Source: Andrena cerasifolii
Taxonomy: Eukaryota; Arthropoda; Insecta; Hymenoptera; Andrenidae
DNA length: 64,000 nucleotides
Direction: 5' to 3'
Assembly: GCF_050908995.1 (NCBI RefSeq)
Contig: NC_135124.1
Location: 992,001-1,056,000 of the forward strand
Each line of letters opens with the position of its first letter. The stretch's first letter is position 1. The notes beneath the pieces were generated by a model. The model was given only the letters and a program-made list of their open reading frames with translations, made no database searches and was not told where the DNA came from. The position numbers were made by a program, and so were the translations under genes. Below are positions 1 through 9,613 of this stretch, piece after piece.

Positions 1-370
1 CAACAGGCAGTGCCACCCGTGGCGTCAGTAAGACCGCCCCCGGTTTTTGCCATTCCAGAGGGGTTTCTTGCAGTGAAAATCAGTAAATTTGCAAGCGCAA
101 TATCTTAAAAACCAGTGGAAATAAAGTGTATACATTAAAGCTTATTGAATTTGGCTTGGAACGCACTATCAACTCAGGTCTTCAAAAAAAATAGTTCCAT
201 TTGAAAAACCGAACTTGACCATCGTATCTTTTAAAATAATAATCGAAAACAAAATTCGTTCGCGCTAATGAATGGGCCCCCTCGAACCATGCAATTCCCT
301 ATTTTTTTATATTTTTATCGACAATACTTTAAGAGATATCGCGCTGTCCACTCCTTAGTGGGACACCCTG
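1..370 (-). mobile_element. Fold-back MITE fragment (CAGGGTGTCCC family)
   Basis: This is the outer arm of a repeat family seen six times in the window. It ends in CACTCCTTAGTGGGACACCCTG followed by TATATA, the inverse of the starts at 22026, 27486 and 55505. The other end is cut by the window edge. No protein of its own is visible; short reading frames across it recur in every copy and are not genes. Confidence 0.85.
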
Positions 371-630
371 TATATATGATGGAAGGAATGCGTGCCGCCG
401 GTAACGTGCGTAGTGCCGGGAGTATGCGAGGCGAGTGGAAGGGAGATAACGCGAAGCGAGCGAGCGTGGGGAGAACTGCGAGAGGGGACAACAGTCAGTC
501 GTCATAAGCCACGCCGTGCGAACGTTAAGATTTATACATCTTTATATCTTTTCTTTTATTATTAAACCTCTTTTATGCAAATACACCAATTATTCGCCCT
601 ATCACGACCCACCACATCCTACATTTATTA
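371..630. other. Unassigned spacer between two MITE copies
   Basis: A purine-rich, GC-containing part (about 380-500) is followed by an AT-rich part with a polyadenylation-like TTATTAAACC context. It could be the end of a solo LTR, but I cannot pair it with anything else here. No coding frame stands out. Confidence 0.3.
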
Positions 631-1685
631 GGGGCCCATTTATTAGCGCGAACGAATTTTGTTTTCGATTATTATTTTAAAAGATACGATGGTCAAGTTC
701 GGTTTTTCAAATGGAACTATTTTTTTTTGAAGACCTGAGTTGATAGTGCGTTCCAAGACAAATTCAATAAGCTTTAATGTATAAACTTTATTTCCACTGG
801 TTTTTAAGATATTGCGCTTGCAAAATTACTGATTTTCACTGCAAGAAACCCCTCTGGAATGGCAAAAACCGGGGGCGGTCTTACTGGCGCCACGGGTGGT
901 ACTGCCTGTTGAAATGGATACTTACCTGCCAAAGGTCTACGCCAGAAATGGCAGGCCCAAAGGCTGGACAATTCTTTTCCGTCAGAAATGCTACTTAGGT
1001 AGGTATCGTTACTTTTATTTCGCACTTGCTTCTACGCTCGGATGGCCGGTTCTTTTGGGAGGGATGCAAGTTGGATTGGTTCTGATACAATCTGCTCCCT
1101 ATGGTTGAAATTTAGTCTAGCAACTTTCACTCCTCCTAACCTAACCAATCCAACTTACACCCCTCCCAAAAGGTAGATGCAAGTGCGAAATAAAAGTAAC
1201 GGTGCGCTTCTCGATACCGCAGATGTACCTACCTAAATAGCATTTCTAATGGAAAAGAATTGTCCAGCTTTTGGGTCTGCGAACCCTGTCGTAGACCTTT
1301 GGCAGGTAGGTATCACTTTCAACAGGCAATGCCACCCGTGGCGGCAGTAAGATCGACCCCGGTCCTTGCTATTCCAGAGGGTTTTCTTGCAGTGAAAATC
1401 AGTAATTTTGCAAGCGCAATATCTTAAAAACCAGTGGAAATAAAGTGTATACATTAAAGCTTATTGAATTTGTCTTGGAACGCACTATCAACTCAGGTCT
1501 TCAAAAAAATAGTTCCATTTGAAAAACCGAACTTGACCATCGTATCTTTTAAAATAATAATCGAAAACAAAATTCGTTCGCGCTAATAAATGGGCCCCCT
1601 CGAACCATGCAATTCCCTATTTTTTTATATTTTTATCGACAATACTTTAAGAGATATCGCCCTGTCCATTCCTTAGTGGGACACC

Positions 1686-1688
<3 letters not shown>
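631..1688. mobile_element. Long fold-back element, same MITE family
   Basis: Two inverted arms of roughly 480-560 bp meet near 1110-1130. The left arm (631-1110) lacks the terminal ~100 bp; the right arm ends in the usual GGGACACCCTG at 1688. The symmetry shows in matching reading frames on opposite strands at 777-998 (+) and 1233-1454 (-). The inner ~200 bp of each arm (about 915-1310) is absent from the shorter copies at 27486 and 55505, so this looks like a longer, older form from which they were deleted. Confidence 0.8.
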
Positions 1689-1770
<82 letters not shown>

Positions 1771-1848
1771 TTATTATGAACATAATATTATTATTATTAT
1801 AATAATTATTATATATATATTATATATATAATAATATTATTATTATCT
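1689..1848. repeat. (TA)n microsatellite and AT-rich tract
   Basis: About 75 bp of pure TA repeat abuts the TATA at the MITE end, followed by TAATATTAT-type sequence. The TA run probably grew from, or served as, the TA target of the MITE insertion. Confidence 0.9.
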
Positions 1849-1849
1849 A

Positions 1850-2065
1850 CAGGCTTCCATGTCTTGTTTGGTAATAGAATCTCCCATGCCTTCTTATTGC
1901 TGTATAAAATAAGGATATCGATGATTTGTTCATTGATGGACAAATTGAAACATTCTTCCATCGTTTTTACGTGTTCACTCCTTCCGGTTAGTGCACCCTT
2001 ACGTGAAAAGTGAACTTCTGAGTGACAATTGTCAGGTGCAGTGCACTGCCAATTACGTCCAAATA
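1850..2065 (-). pseudogene. piggyBac transposase fragment, inverted
   Basis: Read on the minus strand, this segment matches 2743-2963 of the plus-strand piggyBac gene next to it with scattered substitutions. Shared stretches include the codons around the GRSEH and NKKA motifs. It is a diverged second copy of the N-terminal part of a piggyBac transposase lying head-to-head with the larger copy. It is too short and diverged to function. Confidence 0.75.
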
Positions 2066-2289
2066 CAATATTATATTATATTATAATATTTATATTATAA
2101 TTATTCTTATACAACGCTTTGCCCTGCCGATCGCTTGATCATCGGATCTAGGCTGTTCGATCGTTCTCACGCGCATTCGCTCATCTTCACCACCTCATTC
2201 ATACCGCTAAATTTGATCACAGTTTTAGTAGTTGTTTTTTCTATTTTCCTTGTTTTATTCTTTCGTTTTCGCGGACATATGTAAAATAA

Positions 2290-2500
2290 TCCGATGGTCG
2301 CATATCCCAATTGCATCTCTGAACATTGGCCAACCGTTCGAAAGGCCAGCAACAATGGCCGGGACCGTTTGCGCGGGAGAACCTGGGAAAAACCCAGACC
2401 TGATGATAGTGTCACGGAAAGGTCGCTACGACCTTTCCGGTAGGACGCGGGCAGTCTTGTACGGTTCTTGGACACGCTGGTCGACGGAAGCCCTCCACGT
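2290..2500 (+). other. LTR-like fragment shared with the Gypsy leader
   Basis: The segment around GGGACCGTTTGCGCGGGA, with the following AACCTGGGAAAAACCCAG and CTTGGACACGCTGGTCG, matches 34480-34620 ahead of the Gypsy gag gene. It is probably a piece of a related Gypsy LTR or leader fused upstream of the piggyBac copy. The boundaries are approximate. Confidence 0.5.
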
Positions 2501-2599
2501 TTTTTATACCATCCGTTAATATCACTGTTTGAAGTGTTATCCACGGTGTATTTTTCGCGTGTGTGCTGCCCATCCACTGAAAAACATTTCTTACGCATA

Positions 2600-3671
2600 A
2601 TGGCTGAAGTATCAGTGAATAAGGACAGACTTTATTCACAATTTGAAGAAGAAGACTCCGATAATTATTGTGAGAAATCATCGGACGATGGAAATCCGTC
2701 AGATTCGGAACCTGATCAATTGGGAACGCAAAATATTCAAGTTGTATTTGGTCGCAGTTGGCAGGACACTGCACCTGACGATAGTCGGGAAGATGTTCAC
2801 CTTTCGCGTAAGGGTTCACTAACTGGAAGGAGTGAACACATAGAAACAATGGAGGAATGTTTCAAATTATTCATTAGTGAAGAAATTATTCAAACTGCCA
2901 TTTTATACACAAATAAGAAGGCACGGGAGAGTCTACCTCCAAAGAAGAAATGGAAACCCGTGGATCGTGTTGAAATGGACACATTTTATGGACTCGTGTT
3001 GCTGATTGGATGGTTCAGAGAATCCCGCGAATCTAAACACGATTTGTGGAAACAAAATTCAGCACTTTCGCGACGATATTACGCAGCTATAATGTCATGG
3101 GATCGATTTGTACAAATATTGCGGTATCTTCGCTTTGATGATTCCGTGACACGTGAAACAAGGAAAGCGGTCGACAAATTGGCACCACTAAGAGATGTGA
3201 CAAATATTTATGCTGACAATTGTCAGAATTCCTACCACGCAACGGACGTTGGATGCGTCGACGAACAGCTGGTTACATTTCGCGGTCGTTACTCCTTCAA
3301 AGTGTACATGCCCAGCAAACCCGGCAAATACGGAATCAAAATATGGACGCTTTGCGACTCTGCGACATTTTACAGTTGCAATATGGAGGTCTACCTGGAG
3401 AAACGAGGAAACGCCCCAGAAAAGCAGCAAGGAAGGACAACGTGTGGTGAAAGAACTAACCAATATGTGGAAACATTCCGGACGGTGTGTTACAACAGAC
3501 AATTTCTTTACAGATATAACTTTAGCAGAAGAATTATTAGATAGTAAACTATTTTTAGTCGGAACCGTTAGAAAGAATACACGCGACTTACCGAAAAGTC
3601 TTGTAAATATAGAAAAGCGGCCTCAACATTCGTCCCAATTTTTATTTACACCTAAGGGTATAGCCGGTTAA
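2600..3671 (+). pseudogene. piggyBac-like transposase, frameshifted and 3'-truncated
   Basis: piggyBac transposases cut and paste DNA at TTAA. The natural start is ATG 2600 after an in-frame extension without homology. An acidic N-terminus leads into the core: DTFYGLVLLIGWFR, a DRFVQILRYLRFDD motif, then GCVDEQLVTFRGR with the first catalytic Asp. A frameshift near 3420-3445 moves the second catalytic motif (TTDNFFTDITLAEELL) into another frame, which stops at about 3671. The third Asp and the Cys-rich C-terminus are missing. No TTAA-flanked ends were found. Confidence 0.85.
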
Positions 3672-3994
3672 GATGGTCAAATGTGCCCTTGAACCGAAAG
3701 CTTATTAAAAAAGAAACATTTGTGGCAATTTTCAACTTCGTATCTCCATCCGGAGGGTAGTAAAGGGTAAAAATAGGAAATCAGGTTGTTGCAGAATTTC
3801 TTCTATACTAGGGGAAGAAAAATTTTGAAAAAAATCAGAGGCATTTCTGTTATCGGGGCACATATTAGAGAATTGTTTCAGATTTTTAAATTGAAAAACC
3901 AAGCTGTGAAAAATAAAAAACGCCAAAAAATGCTGAAAATTGCCGATTGTGTATCGAAGCAGTCTTGGCACTATAATTATATTTTTACTGTAAG
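3672..3994. other. AT-rich spacer before the Copia insertion
   Basis: Noncoding A+T-rich sequence with runs of A and T. Its continuation is at 8696 after the Copia element. No gene or repeat structure is seen beyond loose resemblance to spacer at about 54100-54450. Confidence 0.4.
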
Positions 3995-4001
3995 TACGTA
4001 T

Positions 4002-4149
4002 TGAACCAGTTTGCTCTTCCTGCCACGCGTGCGCAACCCAGTCCCTTTGTGAGAGTCCCTCTCGTGGGCATGCGGGCACTTGCGTCCCAAGCGTCGAAGC
4101 GAGCGCTTCGTTACAGTTCTAAGTTTCTATTATCTTATAGTTTATTTTT

Positions 4150-4201
<52 letters not shown>

Positions 4202-4265
4202 TATTCTAATAAATTGATGTGCACTCCATACCACCGACTACTCCTGTTATGGACTACCTCTTTCA
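4002..4265 (+). repeat. Copia 5' LTR
   Basis: It starts TGAACCAG and ends CTCTTTCA. A ~44 bp (TA)n tract (about 4153-4196) lies in the middle and an AATAAA-like signal (CTAATAAATTG) near 4206. The TG...CA ends fit an LTR. Confidence 0.93.
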
Positions 4266-4266
4266 A

Positions 4267-4281
4267 TGGTTATGGGCCCAG
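4267..4281 (+). promoter_or_regulatory. Primer-binding site, half tRNA-iMet type
   Basis: TGGTTATGGGCCCAG follows the 5' LTR by one base. It is complementary to the anticodon region, not the 3' end, of insect initiator tRNA-Met. Drosophila copia is known to prime from a 5' half fragment of that tRNA, so the same mechanism is inferred here. Confidence 0.8.
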
Positions 4282-4393
4282 GAACGTAAAAGGTGGACGA
4301 TTTAACCTAAAATAAGCCACGTGGTCAAGCATACACGTTCGGTGAGTCTGATAATTTACTAAAGCGAATTAAAGAGAAGAATTTGACAAAACA

Positions 4394-7300
4394 ATGGCTG
4401 ATATTGATAAGCAATCAAGTTTACGGATTGAGAAGTTATCAGATAATAATTACCGCACATGGAAGATAGAAATGAAATGGTTTCTCAAGGGCAAGGGACT
4501 ACTAGACCACGTGCTTAGGAAAGATGATTTAGCGAATTTGACCACGGATGAACTAAGGAAAGCACATCAATCTCAAGATGATAAAGCAATAGCAGCCATT
4601 GGGTTGCACATTGAACCTAACCAACAGGTTCATATTGAAGAATGCACAAACGCACGTGACGCATGGGTTGCCTTAGAGCAAGTGCATCAGCCGAAATCCA
4701 GAATCAGGATATTGCAGTTAAAGAAACAACTTTACCAGTCCAGAATGAAGGAAGACGAGTCAATGTCATCATACATATCTCGAGTTAAAATAATTGTAAA
4801 AAATCTCAACGAAGCGGACTGCGAAGTGCGAGACGATGACACAGCGTACACTCTACTAGCTGGATTGCCAAACGATTACGAAAATTTAAACATGTCTCTA
4901 GCCAACTTACCAGATAAACAGTTTACTTCGTCAGAAATAACCAAAATACTACTGACTGAGTATGACAGGCGTAAATCCAGATGCACTGATAACAACGAAG
5001 ACCGCATGGAAGCATTGAATCTACGAAAGGGACCAAAGCAGACAACACACAAAGGTACATATCAAACACATAAACCAAAACCTCCTTTTTGTTCGCATTG
5101 CAGGAAAACAGGCCATAATATACAGAACTGTTGGTTCAAAAACAAAACCAAAAGTCAGAACCACAATGGCCAGAAGAAGGAAAGCAACGAAGGATTTTTG
5201 GTATCACTTAACAATATAGACATAGAAGATACATGGATCCTTGATAGCGGATGTACGCACCATGTATGTAAGCAAAGAGATTGGTTCGTAAAATTCAAGG
5301 AAACTCGCTTGGAACCAATCAACACAGCTGCTGAATCCAATGGAGAAAAGAGTCTCACACTGGAAACCGAAGGAATAGGTGATATCATAATAAAAGCCTT
5401 CATTGGTAATAGAACACAGGAAATAACATTACATAATGTATATTACGTACCTCGTATTAGAAAAAATTTATTGTCTGTTTCCCAAATCGAGCGAAGAGCC
5501 AAAGAAATTGTATTTGAAAACGGAAAAGCAAGTATTTATGATACAAGCAGAGGTAGGAAACTTATGTGCATAGCAGACAGACAAAATGATTTGTACGTAG
5601 TTCGTGCAAACGCGATTAGGAACCAGAGAGAAATATTGGAATCTCATAGCGTAGCCATACAAGACAGTAAATTATGGCACCACAGATTCTGCCATATAAA
5701 CATGAAGACAATTGAAAAGACAGCAAGTCGAGTTCGAGGACTGGAAGATACAAAAATTAAAGAAAACGCATGTGAAGATTGTTACATTGGGAAATCAACA
5801 AAAATGCCTTGTAAAAAAATTGGAAATAGACAGTCGAAGGATGTTTGCGAGCTGATTCATTCGGATGTCTGTGGACCGATGCCTACCAGGTCGTTAGGTG
5901 AGAGACAATATTTTGCAACATTCATCGACGATTTTTCAAAGTATGTTACAGTGGTGTTTCTTAAGACGAAGGATGAGATCAAGGATTGTATTAAAAAATA
6001 TATAGCCAGCGCGGAACTCGAAACGGGAAAGAAAGTCAAGAGATTTCGTTCCGACAATGGAAAAGAATATTGTAACCAAGATCTAAGAACCTACTTTGAA
6101 GAGAAGGGTATTAAGCACGAAAGATCGAACGTCGAAACACCCCAGATGAATGGGATAGCTGAACGAATCAACAGAACGCTACTTGATTTAACCAGGTCAA
6201 TGTTGAAATCTGCCAGATTGCCTCAGAAATTTTGGGCTGAGGCCGTCGCTACAGCAGCGTATGCCAGGAACCGAGTTGTTCACACGTCCAATAAGGATCA
6301 AGTCCCACTTGCTATTTGGTCAGGAATAACTCCAAGTGTAAAACACTTAAAAGCGTACGGAGCATTGGCTTACGCACATTTACCAAAGCAAGGACAGAGG
6401 AAGTTGGACGATAGAGCCACTCCAGCCGTATTAGTCGGCTACGCATCCCAGACAAGAGGCTACCGCCTATGGTGCCCAAAGAAACGGGACGTAATAGTAA
6501 CCAAACATGTGCGTTTCGTAGAAGATAAGATGGGTTTTGAATGGTTGCACCGCGAGAATATAGACTATGAATACGATACTATTGCATATAACGACATTTG
6601 GTCGGAAGAAGAAGATGGACCACAAACTGATGCACAGATCGCGGACATGGAAGAAGCAACGCAGCAGCAAATTTCAACTACAGTCGATAAACCGACTAAG
6701 GAGACAGTGGGGGTGAAGGATACTCAGCTGAAAAGGAAGGTTGGAAGACCAAGGAAAATAGTAAGGAATCCATACGGAAGAAAAGGGAAACCTCGTCCGC
6801 AAGAGGACCAAACGAGCAACGCTGAAGAAGAGGACAGAGAAAGCATAGAACTAAATCTTATGGAGATTACGGAGCCAAATACCCTAAACGAAGCCTTGTC
6901 GTCTCCGCAAGCAAAGCAATGGGAAAGGGCTATGGAAGATGAACTGAATAGCCTGATACAAAGAAAAACCTGGAAGACCATTGACAGCCTACCAGCAGAC
7001 CGAGAAGTTATAGGTAGTAAATGGGTGTTCAAATTAAAAAGAGACTGTGATGGTAAAGTACTTAGATATAAGGCCAGATTGGTAGCACAAGGTTTCACCC
7101 AACAAAAGGGGGTAGATTACCACGAAACCTATGCACCAGTAGCTAGTTTTTCGATAATAAGGTTGTTATTAGCGATTTCAGGTATTTTCGGTTGGCACAC
7201 TAGACAGCTAGATATAAAATGCGCGTATCTTTATGGAAAGCTTGAGGAGGAGATTTTTATGAAGCTACCTCAGTCGAACAAACATGAGGAAGGAAGAATC

Positions 7301-8425
7301 GTAAAACTAGACAAGCCCATTTATGGACTCAAACAGTCAGGCAGAAATTGGAATGCTGAACTGGATGGCTTCTTCACGGAACAAAGGTTTGAGAGATTGC
7401 GCTCATCCAATTGCGTTTATATCAAAGGACACTGGACCGTAGCTGTAATTTATGTAGACGATATTTTCATATTTGCGAAAGAACTAACGTCGATAGAAAA
7501 CTTTGTTAAACTCATTGATGAGAAATACGAAACCAAAGATCTCGGGGAAATAAATCATGCCTTAGGTGTTAAGATAGAGAGAAACGATAATTCCATTGTA
7601 CTTAGTCAAACGCCATATTTAGAATCCTTGTTACGCAAGTATAACATGAAAGATTGTAGGGGCGCGACAACCCCATTAGAACCCGGTTTAAAAATTTTAA
7701 AGAGTTCATTACCAGATCGGTTAAACGATAACGGAATAACGGCATATCGAGAGTTAATAGGATCGTTAATGTATGTAGCCTTGCGAAGTAGACCAGATAT
7801 TTTGTTTGCCGTGACAAAATTGTCACAGTTCAACTCATGTCCGAGCGAGATACACTGGACTCAGGCTAAGCATATTTTGCGTTATTTATACAAGACTGAA
7901 AAATACGTTATGCGTTACGATATAGACGAAAAGCCCGAAATTAAAATTTTTTGCGACGCAGATTGGGCAGGCGATATGGACGATCGGCATTCGTTTACAG
8001 GTGTGGTTGTAATGATAGGATCCAACCCTGTACAATGGATAGCATCTAAACAAAAGTGTGTATCCATGTCGACCATGGAAGCCGAGTACATCGCGTTAGC
8101 GTCTGCGGCAAAGGAAGCAACATGGTTAAAAATGTTTTTAAGCGAACTAGAACTTTATGAATACTTCTCGGGAATTAGCAATATATACTGCGACAACAAA
8201 TCAGCAATAGAGTTCTCAAAAAGCCGTATCGAAAATCGGCGAACTAAACACATAGATATAGCATACCATTTTATAAGAGAGGAAGTTGAAAAGAACTCAG
8301 TCACATTGTCATACGTCGCCTCCAACGAAAATTTAGCGGACGTAATGACGAAGGGCCTAAAATGCGCGGCTCATAAAGCCTGTACCAAAGGGTTAAAATT
8401 AGGAACAGCAAAAGTGGGGGATTGA
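4394..8425 (+). CDS. Copia Gag-Pol polyprotein (1343 aa, intact)
   Basis: One uninterrupted frame encodes all proteins needed for Copia retrotransposition. In order: Gag with the UBN2-like region (about 1-200); a CCHC zinc knuckle starting FCSHC (about 232-245); protease with WILDSG (about 281); integrase with an HHCC finger and a D-D-E core at about D491, D554 and E590, the last pair spaced 35 residues apart; a Lys-rich linker (about 770-830); reverse transcriptase with YVDD at about 1020; RNase H with CDADWAG and STMEAEYIALA. Start ATG 4394 follows ACAAAACA. The stop codon TGA (8423-8425) is the first three bases of the 3' LTR. No frameshift or nonsense was found, so this is probably an active copy. 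Confidence 0.97.
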   Translation: MADIDKQSSLRIEKLSDNNYRTWKIEMKWFLKGKGLLDHVLRKDDLANLTTDELRKAHQSQDDKAIAAIGLHIEPNQQVHIEECTNARDAWVALEQVHQPKSRIRILQLKKQLYQSRMKEDESMSSYISRVKIIVKNLNEADCEVRDDDTAYTLLAGLPNDYENLNMSLANLPDKQFTSSEITKILLTEYDRRKSRCTDNNEDRMEALNLRKGPKQTTHKGTYQTHKPKPPFCSHCRKTGHNIQNCWFKNKTKSQNHNGQKKESNEGFLVSLNNIDIEDTWILDSGCTHHVCKQRDWFVKFKETRLEPINTAAESNGEKSLTLETEGIGDIIIKAFIGNRTQEITLHNVYYVPRIRKNLLSVSQIERRAKEIVFENGKASIYDTSRGRKLMCIADRQNDLYVVRANAIRNQREILESHSVAIQDSKLWHHRFCHINMKTIEKTASRVRGLEDTKIKENACEDCYIGKSTKMPCKKIGNRQSKDVCELIHSDVCGPMPTRSLGERQYFATFIDDFSKYVTVVFLKTKDEIKDCIKKYIASAELETGKKVKRFRSDNGKEYCNQDLRTYFEEKGIKHERSNVETPQMNGIAERINRTLLDLTRSMLKSARLPQKFWAEAVATAAYARNRVVHTSNKDQVPLAIWSGITPSVKHLKAYGALAYAHLPKQGQRKLDDRATPAVLVGYASQTRGYRLWCPKKRDVIVTKHVRFVEDKMGFEWLHRENIDYEYDTIAYNDIWSEEEDGPQTDAQIADMEEATQQQISTTVDKPTKETVGVKDTQLKRKVGRPRKIVRNPYGRKGKPRPQEDQTSNAEEEDRESIELNLMEITEPNTLNEALSSPQAKQWERAMEDELNSLIQRKTWKTIDSLPADREVIGSKWVFKLKRDCDGKVLRYKARLVAQGFTQQKGVDYHETYAPVASFSIIRLLLAISGIFGWHTRQLDIKCAYLYGKLEEEIFMKLPQSNKHEEGRIVKLDKPIYGLKQSGRNWNAELDGFFTEQRFERLRSSNCVYIKGHWTVAVIYVDDIFIFAKELTSIENFVKLIDEKYETKDLGEINHALGVKIERNDNSIVLSQTPYLESLLRKYNMKDCRGATTPLEPGLKILKSSLPDRLNDNGITAYRELIGSLMYVALRSRPDILFAVTKLSQFNSCPSEIHWTQAKHILRYLYKTEKYVMRYDIDEKPEIKIFCDADWAGDMDDRHSFTGVVVMIGSNPVQWIASKQKCVSMSTMEAEYIALASAAKEATWLKMFLSELELYEYFSGISNIYCDNKSAIEFSKSRIENRRTKHIDIAYHFIREEVEKNSVTLSYVASNENLADVMTKGLKCAAHKACTKGLKLGTAKVGD
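8410..8421 (+). promoter_or_regulatory. Copia polypurine tract
   Basis: AAAAGTGGGGGA lies immediately before the 3' LTR. It overlaps the last codons of the pol frame and would prime plus-strand DNA synthesis. Confidence 0.8.
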
Positions 8426-8570
8426 ACCAGTTTGCTCTTCCTGCCACGCGTGCGCAACCCAGTCCCTTTGTGAGAGTCCCTCTCGTGGGCATGCGGGCAC
8501 TTGCGTCCCAAGCGTCGAAGCGAGCGCTTCGTTACAGTTCTAAGTTTCTATTATCTTATAGTTTATTTTT

Positions 8571-8624
<54 letters not shown>

Positions 8625-8688
8625 TATTCTAATAAATTGATGTGCACTCCATACCACCGACTACTCCTGTTATGGACTACCTCTTTCA
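8423..8688 (+). repeat. Copia 3' LTR
   Basis: By eye identical to the 5' LTR except for one extra TA unit. It supplies the TGA stop of the polyprotein at its first bases. Confidence 0.93.
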
Positions 8689-8695
8689 TACGTAT

Positions 8696-8981
8696 CATTG
8701 TTACTATTGTCCTGAATTTTTTTCAGATTTTTCAATTTGGTGCGCCGCAGTTAAAAAGATTAAAAACCGATTTTTTCGTCGTTTTTTCCGTGTCAGAGTA
8801 ACTTATACGTCGAATTGCTTCATGAAATAAGTGTTTTATGCGATCTTCAATGTTTATACGTACAGCAAAACATCATAGGAATTAAAGAAACTGAAAAAAC
8901 CGAATCATTTGAAACTGTTATGCGCCTTACATTGTAAAGTATCTACCGTATTTTCCAAAAGCGTCGGTGGACCAGCGGTAG
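8696..8981. other. Spacer between Copia and the long-TIR element
   Basis: AT-rich sequence that continues the Copia target site. A TTTTTTTCAG-like tract is present, but no coding frame or repeat that I recognise. Confidence 0.4.
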
Positions 8982-9613
8982 TAGCCCGGTCAAAATAGCC
9001 CAAAAAATAGGGGTAAGGTTGCATTAATTCCCATAAAGCTGAAATTTGGTACGAATGTTTGGAATACCATTATAAATGAAGTGTGAAAAGTCCCCATCGA
9101 TCCCGCGTGTGCAAAAAATTTTATTCAAGGTCAAAGTTCGCAAAAATGGGTTTTTCGCGTTTTTCAGCCAAACGGTAAGTTTTATCATAAAAATAGTTCA
9201 GACAAAAATTGTAGTTCGTGTAATTGTCTATAAAAATTGTCTCTACACTTTTTTTCGTAAGACTCGCCGTTTCTGAGATATAATCGTTCAAAAAGTTGAA
9301 AAAGCTGTGTTCTTCATAATATGCACACGTTTCCACGCCACCTGTGAGGTAGTGTACTTGACGCGTTTTTTTTTTAACATGGTTTCCCCGATAGGCCTAT
9401 TCCACGAACTATTGGAATCCTGTTTAATTCAACATACTATACTATTTAATAATGAAAAATGGAAATTGTTAAAAATAATCGAAGCGGTGTGAATTCTAAT
9501 GCATGGGAGTAAATTATTCGTCTGATTCATAACCATCAAATACTTCTGCTTCCTCTTGTTCTTGTTCTTCTTGTTCTTCGTCTTCTCGTTCTGCTTCTTC
9601 TACTTCTTCCTGC
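8982..9613 (+). repeat. Left terminal inverted repeat
   Basis: Pairs with 11443-12074. It holds noncoding sequence up to about 9513 and then the 3' end of the Cys-rich gene, whose acidic tail ends VFDGYESDE. Confidence 0.9.

Larger units (their letters stand above)
4002..8688 (+). mobile_element. Complete Copia LTR retrotransposon
   Basis: A full-length element of about 4.69 kb with two near-identical LTRs, a primer-binding site, one long gag-pol frame and a polypurine tract. TACGTAT sits directly before the left LTR (3995-4001) and directly after the right one (8689-8695). A 5 bp duplication TACGT fits if the LTR is taken to start two bases earlier, at AT. The LTRs differ by eye only in the number of TA units (264 versus 266 bp), which implies recent insertion. 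All enzymatic domains are intact, so it may be autonomous. Confidence 0.95.

Noticed and set aside
777..1454. Conserved ~73-residue frames on opposite strands
   Set aside because: They mirror each other because they lie in inverted arms of a MITE; no start context, domain or independent conservation.
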